Shown here piece after piece: positions 25,992 through 32,570 of a stretch of DNA of 32,570 nucleotides. This DNA is from an uncultured Sterolibacterium sp. (GTDB taxonomy: Bacteria > Pseudomonadota > Gammaproteobacteria > Burkholderiales > Rhodocyclaceae): NCBI GenBank assembly GCA_903904605.1, contig CAIVDC010000096.1:1-32570 (forward strand), written 5' to 3'. The position numbers were made by a program, and so were the translations under genes. Below the pieces are notes generated by a model. The model saw nothing but the letters and a program-made list of their open reading frames with translations, was not told where the DNA came from and made no database searches. Each line of letters starts with the position of its first letter. The first letter of the stretch is position 1.

Positions 25992-26557
25992 GCACCGAAC
26001 CGCAGGACGTGGACCTGATTAAACCGGAGGCCAAGTTCGAGCTAACAAAAGCACGCGTGAACGATATAGAAACGGCGCTTCCGACCTACAAGAGCCACCT
26101 CCTTTGCGATGCGCAGGGCAACTACCCGGCAGAACTGAAATCCACTTGGGAAGTGAAAGTCGTTGAGACCGAGATGAAGAGAGAAGGCTTCAGCTTGTGG
26201 TATCGCAATCCGCAACAGCCGGGGCAATCATCGCTCGGCATTGCTTATCTCTCTGGCGAGCAATACGGCATTGTTCGCCCGGACTTCATTTTTTTCGCTA
26301 CGCAAGGAGATGGAACGGTAGTGGCCGACATCGTTGACCCGCACAGCCTTCATTTGGCCGATGCGCTACCGAAGTTGCAAGGACTTGCCTTGTACGCCGA
26401 GACGCACGCGAAGGTTTACCGCCGTATCGAATCCGTTGCAGAGGCGATGGGAAAGCTACGCGTGCTTGATTTGACTAACGAAGATGTACGCAAAGGCGTT
26501 GCCGTTGCGACGGATGCGGTGAGCCTCTTTAATGGGGGGCTGGCGAGGGACTACTGA
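25936..26557 (+). pseudogene. Res-type helicase, second part after the frameshift (nuclease-like C-terminus)
   Basis: In the second frame, VIKGLSHDRQESYRQIREMS continues naturally from WLAKYTPS in the first frame, so the two readings are one gene joined by a single-base change at about 25935-25940. The remaining 200 residues include RPDFIFFATQGDGTVVADIV followed by DPHSLHLADALPKL, a PD-(D/E)XK-like arrangement (PDF then a buried acidic strand). This is probably the endonuclease or end-binding domain of the helicase. An ATG in this frame (25913) exists but lies inside the upstream coding part and lacks a convincing ribosome-binding site, so independent expression is unlikely. It ends at TGA before a 260-bp gap. 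Confidence 0.75.
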
Positions 26558-26776
26558 ATTATTGAGGGGCCGGCTGCTATGGTGCTGGTAGCCGACGGAT
26601 AAGCGCGTGATCATCCACGTCTGCTGGGCCGAATTGCAGGCATTGGGGTGATAACTATCAATGCGGGACTACGCGATTCCACCGACCTCAATTTACGGGG
26701 TTGCGTGAAATATTCTGGCCAATCAGTCCAGCGGCAGATGTTTCCAGGGGGTTGATTCCATCCAGATGTGCGAGAG

Positions 26777-26814
26777 CATGAATCGTCGAAGTTTCTCGAT
26801 GTTCATGAAGGAGG
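26777..26814 (+). promoter_or_regulatory. 5' leader hairpin and strong ribosome-binding site
   Basis: CATGAATCG (26777-26785) pairs with CGA (26797-26799) plus TTCATG (26802-26807), leaving a 2-nt bulge. It sits immediately before AAGGAGG (26808-26814), a near-perfect ribosome-binding site 6 nt from the ATG at 26821. The hairpin could be a protein-binding operator or a leader structure. The rest of 26558-26776 shows nothing clear. Confidence 0.4.
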
Positions 26815-26820
26815 CACACC

Positions 26821-28131
26821 ATGGCGAACGCCAGCATCACAGTGCAGGGCGACTCTACCCACACGCCGACTCTGCTGGGGCAAGGCCCCGCCCGCATTCC
26901 TACCGGCGGTAAAATCCGCGCCGGCATCAAGGTACTCACAAAAAAGGCCGCCGAGCAGCCCAAGGCCAAGGCGATCTACGATCAGGGGGTGGCTTCGGGC
27001 CAGTCCTTCGAGCAGATCGAGCGTGCCATCGCCGAAGCCCTGCCCGACCTCAAGACGCCGCTGGTGCCGCGCAACGTGCCGTGGTTCACCGTGCGGGCGC
27101 AGGACTTTCCCAATCCCGAGATCGCCCGGCAGATTATCGAGGCCTATGGCGAGGACCGCGGTGACGGCCGGCGCCTGTACCGCTTCCCCGTGGTGTTCCC
27201 CTCGGATACCTGGCAGACCGTGATGCCCCACGAATTGGCGGCCTGGGGGATGCACGAGAAGCACTACTGGTCACAATACTCTGCCAATGGCCGGGTGCGC
27301 CACTGCATGTGCCACGCACCCGTGCCGGTGGACGACACGGGCCGGCGCACGATCCGTCTCTTTGGCGGACGCAAGACCATGGTGCGCGAAGACAACGGTG
27401 GTCTGTGCGAGCCCGAAGCTTGCCGCGAGTACCAGCAACGCCAGTGCAACCTGACGGGGCGCTTCCTCTTCTTCATTCCTGGCATCCGTTCGATCAGCGC
27501 CTTCGAGCTACACACCAACAGTTTCTATGCGATGAACGCCGCGATCCAGAAGTTCGAGACGGTGGGCTTTCTGCGCGGTGGCCGCATCTCCGGTTTCCTT
27601 GATCGGCAGCACACGCCGTTCTACCTGACCAAGACACTCAGGGAGGTGGCCCACATCGATGAACAGGGCAGGGCCGTGCGCGTGCCCCAGTGGATCATCG
27701 ACCTGGAAGCACCGGTGGACGTGACCGCCTTGCTGCGCGACAACGACGACACCGAGACGGCCCTCGTGCAGGCGCAACTGGCGACGCAAGTCCTTCAAGG
27801 GGATCGCGATGTGACCGACCCCGTATCGCCACGGTCTGAAGCCGATGCCGTGCAGGTTGCCATGGCAGCCAATGCCTCGCCTGTCGAGGAGCCGGCTCGC
27901 GGCGGACATCCCAGCTTAGAGCAATTGATGGCCCGCGTGCAGGCCTATGGAATCGTGCCGGAACAGTACCAGACCTACGCCGACCGGCGTTGGGGGCAGG
28001 GCTGGAAGATCAACCCGAACGGGCGTGCCCAGGCCTGGAGCGAGCTGGAGCGCTACTGTAACGATCCAACGGGCTACCTCGACAAGATCGAGAGCGAAAT
28101 GCGCCTGGTCTCGCGCGGGAGGTCAGCATGA
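26821..28131 (+). CDS. Gp3-like (recombination directionality factor-type) metal-binding protein
   Basis: A 436-residue protein. The N-terminal 250 residues match the general pattern of Gp3-like proteins named after phage phiC31 Gp3: IPTGGKIRAGIK (26-37), then a beta-rich region (RLYRFPVVFPSDTWQTVMPH), a cysteine cluster Cys162, Cys164, Cys196, Cys201 and Cys209 (probably zinc), and FFIPGIRSISAFELHTNSFY. phiC31 Gp3 turns the serine integrase towards excision, but relatives are common on plasmids and ICEs without a serine integrase, so function here is open (single-strand or recombination accessory protein). The C-terminal 120 residues have low conservation character. It overlaps the SbcD-like gene by 4 nt (ATGA), so the three genes form one recombination operon. 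Confidence 0.6.
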   Translation: MANASITVQGDSTHTPTLLGQGPARIPTGGKIRAGIKVLTKKAAEQPKAKAIYDQGVASGQSFEQIERAIAEALPDLKTPLVPRNVPWFTVRAQDFPNPEIARQIIEAYGEDRGDGRRLYRFPVVFPSDTWQTVMPHELAAWGMHEKHYWSQYSANGRVRHCMCHAPVPVDDTGRRTIRLFGGRKTMVREDNGGLCEPEACREYQQRQCNLTGRFLFFIPGIRSISAFELHTNSFYAMNAAIQKFETVGFLRGGRISGFLDRQHTPFYLTKTLREVAHIDEQGRAVRVPQWIIDLEAPVDVTALLRDNDDTETALVQAQLATQVLQGDRDVTDPVSPRSEADAVQVAMAANASPVEEPARGGHPSLEQLMARVQAYGIVPEQYQTYADRRWGQGWKINPNGRAQAWSELERYCNDPTGYLDKIESEMRLVSRGRSA

Positions 28132-29438
28132 TCCGTGTCGCGCATTTTTCTGACTTGCACTACGGCACCAAGAACCTGGCGGAAGCCGATCGCTGCTTCG
28201 GCGCCGCCATCGACCGGGCCATCGCGCTGGGTGTGGAGGTTGCGGTTGTGTCGGGCGACGCCACCGACCATGCCCTGGACCTGCATGCTCCGGCTGCCGA
28301 GCGGCTGGTCGCGCAGGTCCGGCGGCTGGCCGATCATTGCCCGGTGCTGATGCTGCAGGGGACGTTCTCGCACGAACCGCCGGGCACCTTGTCCATCTTC
28401 CGGCTACTAGGCGGACGGCATCCGGTGCATGTGGCCGACCGTATCGAACAGGTGGCGCTCACGGCGCAGCGAAACTGGCTTGCTTCAACAACTTGGTGTT
28501 TTGACGAGCTACCGGCCGGTGCTCGCTCCCTATTTTCTTGCGTGCCCACGGTGAACAAAGCGGTGGTGGCAGCGACGGTCGGTGCTGCGGATGCCGCCCA
28601 GGCCGTGGGTGAGCACCTGGCTCTCCTGCTGCGCGGCTATGCGCCGAGCCACCGTGCGGCCCGCCTGCAGGGCATACCCACCATAGTCGTATCCCATGGC
28701 ACCGTATTCGGTTGCGTGAGCGAGCATGGCGTGCCGATGGCCGGCTTCGACCATGAGTTCACCACCGGTGCGCTGTTCGGTGCCGAGGCCCAGGCCTTCC
28801 TACTCGGGCATATCCATCGGCATCAGTCCTGGGCCGTAGAAGGGGCGGCAGGACGGCAATGCATCGCCTATCCCGGCGCCATCGGCCGCTTCCACTATGG
28901 CGAGGAAGGTGAGAAGGGGTTCCTGTTGTGGGAGGTCGAGGCCGCTCAGGCGCGCTTTACGCTGGAGCCGACGCCCGCACGCCGGACCGTCGATATCGTG
29001 TTCGAGGGCAAGCCCAACCTCGATGCCTTGCGTGCAGCCGTCGCGCAGCGGGACGTCGCCGGCGCTTTCGTGCGCGTGCGCTGGACCGTCGCCGATGAAG
29101 ACCGCCACGAGGTCGACCGCGCGACGATCCTGCAACTGCTGGAGGGGGCGGCCGAAACCAAACTGGAAGGACGCATCGTGCCAGTGGTACGGACACGGGC
29201 GGCGGGGATTTCGCAGTTGGCGAATCTGGCGGACAAGGTGCGTGTATGGGCGCAGGTGACTGAGGCTCGTGTGGAACCCTTGATCGAGTGCCTCCAGGTG
29301 CTGTCGAGCCAGGGACCGGACGCCATCGCCGAGCGTGTGCTGCGTGGGCAGGATGTCCCCAATGGCGAGGGAGGCATCGAGGCCGAGGTCACCGTGTTGC
29401 CGCCCACGGCCGAACTTGAGCCAGCGTTGTTATCTTGA
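28128..29438 (+). CDS. SbcD-like calcineurin-fold phosphoesterase
   Basis: A 436-residue metallophosphoesterase. Metal-binding motifs in order: SDLHYG (Asp9, His11), SGDATDH (Asp44, His48), VVSHGT (His190) and LGHIHRHQ (His228, His230). The canonical GNHD/E motif is replaced by GTFSHE (78-83), so the usual Asn ligand is not at its place, although His82 remains. SbcD/Mre11 nucleases trim DNA ends with an SbcC/Rad50 ATPase. The C-terminal part (about 300-436) is the expected capping region. It overlaps the Gp3-like gene upstream by 4 nt and is followed by the SbcC-like gene after 87 nt. Divergence from chromosomal SbcD fits a mobile-element version used for element recombination. Confidence 0.85.
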   Translation: MIRVAHFSDLHYGTKNLAEADRCFGAAIDRAIALGVEVAVVSGDATDHALDLHAPAAERLVAQVRRLADHCPVLMLQGTFSHEPPGTLSIFRLLGGRHPVHVADRIEQVALTAQRNWLASTTWCFDELPAGARSLFSCVPTVNKAVVAATVGAADAAQAVGEHLALLLRGYAPSHRAARLQGIPTIVVSHGTVFGCVSEHGVPMAGFDHEFTTGALFGAEAQAFLLGHIHRHQSWAVEGAAGRQCIAYPGAIGRFHYGEEGEKGFLLWEVEAAQARFTLEPTPARRTVDIVFEGKPNLDALRAAVAQRDVAGAFVRVRWTVADEDRHEVDRATILQLLEGAAETKLEGRIVPVVRTRAAGISQLANLADKVRVWAQVTEARVEPLIECLQVLSSQGPDAIAERVLRGQDVPNGEGGIEAEVTVLPPTAELEPALLS

Positions 29439-29525
29439 CCTTGCCGGGCTCGTCCCGATGGGACGGGCTTGCAGACCTTCTTTCGTGCGGGAGACTGGAC
29501 TGGTCATCCTGCTGGAGAAACCACC

Positions 29526-31994
29526 ATGCAACCTCTTTCACTCACCCTCAAGGGCTTTCGCGGCGTCCGCGACGGCCTGGGACGCGATGTTCTGACTCTC
29601 GACTTCGAGCAACTGGCCGATGGCGCCGAACTGGTCGCCATCGCCGGCGCCAACGGGCGCGGCAAGACCACCGTGATGGACAACATGCACCCGTATCTCA
29701 CGATGCCATCGCGTGCCGCTGTGGCCGGTCCGGGTGGCTTCTCCTACTACGACCATGTCTGTCTGCCCGAGAACGAGAAAGACCTGACCTGGACTCACGA
29801 CGGCCGAAGTTATCGCTCGCAGGTGGTGATCCGCATGAACGGCCGGCGCAAGACCGAAGCCTTTCTGTTCGTGCTCGCCTACGATGGCTCCTGGAAGCCC
29901 GTGGCGCTTGAGGACGGCACCATATCCGACGGCAAGGTGGACAGCTATACCCGTTGCATCGAAGCCATCTGCGGCAGCGCCGACACCTTCTTTACCTCGG
30001 TGTTTTCGGCCCAGGGCAAGCGACAACTGAGTGCCTATCGCAATGCCGAGATCAAGACCCTGTTGGCCGATCTGTTGGGGCAAGAGGAAATTCGGGCGCT
30101 GGGCCTGAAGGCGGCCGAGACGGCGCGCCTGCTCAAGGCAGGGCTTTCGGCGATCCGCCAGGAACAGGCCGGACTGGACGAGGAAGCGCAGCGTATCGAG
30201 GGTGAACGGCGGCGACTCGCTGGTGCCCAGGCCCGCGTCGTGCAGAGCCTCGCCAGTCGACAAACGGCCCATGTGGCGCAAGAGACGGCCCGAACCCGGC
30301 ATGCGCAATTGATGGCTGAACGCGAGCAGTCACGGGGCGTGGAAGCGCGCCGGGGGCAACTTCAGGGCGAATGCCATGCCGTGATCCAGGTCGGCACGCA
30401 GACCATCGAAACCTTGAAGTCTCAGGACCGGGGCGAGCAGCAGCGGCAGGAACGACTTGAGCAGCGCATCGCTCAACGCCTCACTCAGGAGCGCAACCGC
30501 CGGCAGGTATTGCAGAACCAGCACCGGCAATGTCTCACGGTGTTGGCAGGTGCGCAGGCCGTGCGGCGTGCGAAATTTCGTCTGCCCTTGGCCGAGCGTG
30601 TCTTGTCGCTGCGGTCGGCGCAGGTCGGGGTATGGCGGCAGCAGGTGCAACGCCTGACCCAGTTCCAGGCCTCGGAGCGCATGGTTCAGCAGAAACTGTC
30701 CGGGATCGAACGCGAGGCCGGCCAGGCGGCGCTCAAGGCCGAGGAACTGACCCGGCGCTTCGGCCTGACCGGCGAGGTACCGTGTGCCGGCACCGACCTG
30801 CAGGGGCAATGCAAACTTCTGGGCGATGCGCGAGAAGCAAAGACACTGCTTCCCAGCGCTCAGGGGACGATCAAGCGACTGGGGCGCGAGAAGGCGGCGG
30901 CACAGAAAGAACTGGAGGCCTTGCGTGGGCAATGTGAGGCGCTTACCGCTGAGCCGCAGGCCTTGGCCCGGGCTGAACACCGGGTCGAGTTTGCTCGTGC
31001 GCGTGCCTCGCGGTTTGGGCTGGTGGCGGCCAACGCCGGAGAACTGGCCCGGGCGCGCACCACACTGGCCGGGATCGAGCAGGAACTGGTAACTCTAGGA
31101 CGAGACACCGCTGCCGGTCAACCGGTTGTGGAGACACCCGAGGAATTGGCCGAGCGTCAACAGATCGGTGCGGCACGGCAGGCCATCGCCACCCAGCACG
31201 AACAGCAGGCCAAGCACTACCGCGCCACGCTGGACCGTCTTAAACAGGCCCTGGCGGCTTTGCCTGCGCCTTACGACGAGCAGCGGCTAATCGCTGCTCG
31301 GACGACGATGGAACAGGCGGCACAGTCGGTCGTTTCTGCGGAGCAGACCTATCTGGACGCCGTGAGGAATGCCGAGACCCTGTATGCATTGGTGCAGCAG
31401 GCAACGGCCTTGGCCGGTCGACAAGCACAGGTGGCCAGTCGCATCGCCAAGGTCGAAACCGAGTTGGGCAACTGGAACCTGTTCGCCAAGTGCCTGAGCA
31501 ACGACGGCCTGATCGCATTGGCCATCGACGATGCCGGCCCGACCTTGGCGGGACTGGCCAATGACCTGCTGCTCACCTGCTACGGTGCCCGTTTTTCGGT
31601 GTCGATCCTGACGTTGGTGGAGACCGGTAAGGGCGAGCAGAAGGAAGGCTTCGACATCCTGGTGCACGACGGTGAGTCGGGCGAGAGCAAGAGCGTCGGC
31701 CTGATGAGCGGCGGCGAGCGGGTGTGGATCAACGAGTGCCTGATCCGGGCGGTGGCGCTGTACCTTGCTCAGCACACCGGGCGGCGCTACGGCACGCTGT
31801 TCTCGGACGAGGTTGATGGGCCGCTGGACGCTGAGCGCAAGCGCATGTTCATGGCGATGAAACGCGAGGCGCTGCGCCTGGGCGGCTACCAGCGGGAATT
31901 CTTCGTGTCCCAGACACCGGAATTGACCGCCATGGCGGATGCGGTGATCGATTTGGATATCTACGCGGAGTCGCAGTGCAAAGCCGGGCCGTGA
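29526..31994 (+). CDS. SbcC/Rad50-like SMC-type ATPase
   Basis: An 822-residue protein from ATG 29526, with GGAG 8-11 nt upstream; the longer reading from 29469 only adds a weak leader. Walker A GANGRGKTT lies at 41-49, long coiled coils at about 195-400 and 430-650, ABC signature LMSGGER at 726-732, and Walker B TLFSDEVDG at 757-765. Between the coils PCAGTDLQGQC has Cys420 and Cys429, a spaced hook-like pair instead of the CxxC zinc hook of Rad50. Length is shorter than E. coli SbcC (about 1050). It partners the SbcD-like enzyme to process DNA ends or hairpins. It is the last gene of the plus-strand recombination operon and converges on the RadC-like gene. Confidence 0.88.
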   Translation: MQPLSLTLKGFRGVRDGLGRDVLTLDFEQLADGAELVAIAGANGRGKTTVMDNMHPYLTMPSRAAVAGPGGFSYYDHVCLPENEKDLTWTHDGRSYRSQVVIRMNGRRKTEAFLFVLAYDGSWKPVALEDGTISDGKVDSYTRCIEAICGSADTFFTSVFSAQGKRQLSAYRNAEIKTLLADLLGQEEIRALGLKAAETARLLKAGLSAIRQEQAGLDEEAQRIEGERRRLAGAQARVVQSLASRQTAHVAQETARTRHAQLMAEREQSRGVEARRGQLQGECHAVIQVGTQTIETLKSQDRGEQQRQERLEQRIAQRLTQERNRRQVLQNQHRQCLTVLAGAQAVRRAKFRLPLAERVLSLRSAQVGVWRQQVQRLTQFQASERMVQQKLSGIEREAGQAALKAEELTRRFGLTGEVPCAGTDLQGQCKLLGDAREAKTLLPSAQGTIKRLGREKAAAQKELEALRGQCEALTAEPQALARAEHRVEFARARASRFGLVAANAGELARARTTLAGIEQELVTLGRDTAAGQPVVETPEELAERQQIGAARQAIATQHEQQAKHYRATLDRLKQALAALPAPYDEQRLIAARTTMEQAAQSVVSAEQTYLDAVRNAETLYALVQQATALAGRQAQVASRIAKVETELGNWNLFAKCLSNDGLIALAIDDAGPTLAGLANDLLLTCYGARFSVSILTLVETGKGEQKEGFDILVHDGESGESKSVGLMSGGERVWINECLIRAVALYLAQHTGRRYGTLFSDEVDGPLDAERKRMFMAMKREALRLGGYQREFFVSQTPELTAMADAVIDLDIYAESQCKAGP

Positions 31995-32003
31995 AAGGCC
32001 CGG
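31984..32003. terminator. Bidirectional hairpin between converging genes
   Basis: CCGGGCC (31984-31990) and GGCCCGG (31997-32003) form a perfect 7-bp GC stem with loop GTGAAA that contains the SbcC-like stop codon. No long T-run follows on either strand, so termination may be weak. Its place, between the converging SbcC-like and RadC-like genes, fits a shared terminator. Confidence 0.45.
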
Positions 32004-32014
32004 TACTCCACATA

Positions 32015-32570
32015 TCAAATAAGACCACGCTCGGCAAACGAGAGCACCTGGTCGGCGGCCACGACAAAATGGTCGATGATCCTAACGTCCACAAGAATCA
32101 AAGCCGACTTCAGGGTCTGCGTCAGCAGTTCGTCGGCCCGCGAAGGCTCGGTCACGCCCGAGGGGTGATTGTGCGCGAGGGCCAGTGCGGCGGCGTTGCG
32201 GGCGAGTGCCCCTTTGACCAGTTCTCTGGGATAGACGGAGGTCTGGGTCAGGGTTCCGCGGAACAGTTCCTCGGCTTCGATCAGGCGATGCTGGGCGTCC
32301 AGGTAGATCACCAGGAACACCTCATGCTCCATGCCTGCGCAATATAGGCGCAGCCAGTCGCGCAGGACTTGCGGCGAGGTCATCACCGGACCGCGGCGCA
32401 TCTGCTCGCGCAGATCGCGTAGAAGCAGTTCGCGGGCCACCTCCAGGCGATGGGCCAGCACGGTTTCGGCCTGGCCGGGCACACCACTTTTGGCTACGGC
32501 ATCGCTGACATGCAAGGGGCTGGCACCCGAGGCGTAAACCGGGGTTGAAAGCAATTCGCTGACCAGGTCA
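32015..32570 (-). CDS. radC: RadC-like JAB/MPN domain protein, partial (N-terminus off the right edge)
   Basis: A minus-strand frame entering from the right edge and ending at TGA 32015. It shows the RadC/JAB motif: [20 protein letters not shown], then [19 protein letters not shown] with the JAMM ligands (His-x-His and Asp). The frame stays open to 32570, and a TTG at 32554 would start inside conserved sequence, so the true start lies outside the window. RadC-like JAB proteins are frequent passengers of ICEs and genomic islands; their molecular role is not known, and the old DNA-repair label is doubtful. It is transcribed towards the SbcC-like gene. Confidence 0.88.
   Translation of the reverse strand, partial: DLVSELLSTPVYASGASPLHVSDAVAKSGVPGQAETVLAHRLEVARELLLRDLREQMRRGPVMTSPQVLRDWLRLYCAGMEHEVFLVIYLDAQHRLIEAEELFRGTLTQTSVYPRELVKGALARNAAALALAHNHPSGVTEPSRADELLTQTLKSALILVDVRIIDHFVVAADQVLSFAERGLI

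Noticed and set aside
29439..29525. Hairpin CGTCCC/GGGACG between the SbcD-like and SbcC-like genes
   Set aside because: The stem is short with a 3-nt loop and no T-run; both genes belong to one operon, so a terminator is unlikely.
1..32570. CRISPR array, tRNA or rRNA genes
   Set aside because: No regularly spaced direct repeats, and no stretch that I could fold or recognise as tRNA or rRNA.

Overview
This window looks like part of a conjugative mobile element (an integrative conjugative element or large plasmid) from a GC-rich proteobacterium, most likely beta- or gammaproteobacterial. The host class is inferred from the IS66-type transposon, the MobH/TraD/DUF4400 transfer genes, the FlhDC-like regulators and the SbcCD-like pair. 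Nothing in the window names a species.

Layout. Positions 1-1877 hold the right part of an IS66-family insertion sequence (tnpC cut by the window edge, then tnpB and tnpA, with a probable terminal inverted repeat near 1877). Positions 1959-5141 hold a large TPR-PIN protein gene whose 5' part is separated from the rest by an in-frame TGA. Positions 5312-9893 hold a divergent pair: an SF2 helicase with a nuclease-like C-terminus, and a small PD-(D/E)XK-like protein. Positions 10121-15332 hold a compact minus-strand transfer operon in the order FlhD-like, FlhC-like, MobH/TraI-type relaxase, TraD coupling ATPase, DUF4400 membrane protein. It has a clear promoter whose 18-bp spacer contains a palindrome. 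Positions 16131-23929 hold a tightly packed plus-strand cassette: GrpE-like protein, Hsp70, AAA+ ATPase, a large zinc-ribbon/J-like/PH-like protein, and a single-span membrane protein. Positions 23973-26557 hold a Res-type helicase/nuclease gene broken by a frameshift. Positions 26821-31994 return to element backbone: a Gp3-like metal-binding protein, an SbcD-like phosphoesterase and an SbcC-like ATPase. A RadC-like gene enters from the right edge on the opposite strand.

How it works together. The relaxase, coupling protein and DUF4400 genes are one transfer unit probably switched on by the FlhDC-like pair, as SetCD/AcaCD activate SXT/IncC elements. The three cargo blocks flank this unit. The strongest candidate for an undescribed system is the Hsp70 cassette. 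It appears to rebuild a private chaperone machine: nucleotide exchange factor, Hsp70, a J-like protein without a visible HPD, an AAA+ remodeller and a membrane anchor. It sits where such elements usually carry defence cargo. The helicase/nuclease pair is a second defence candidate. Family names come from motifs recognised by eye; no database search was possible.
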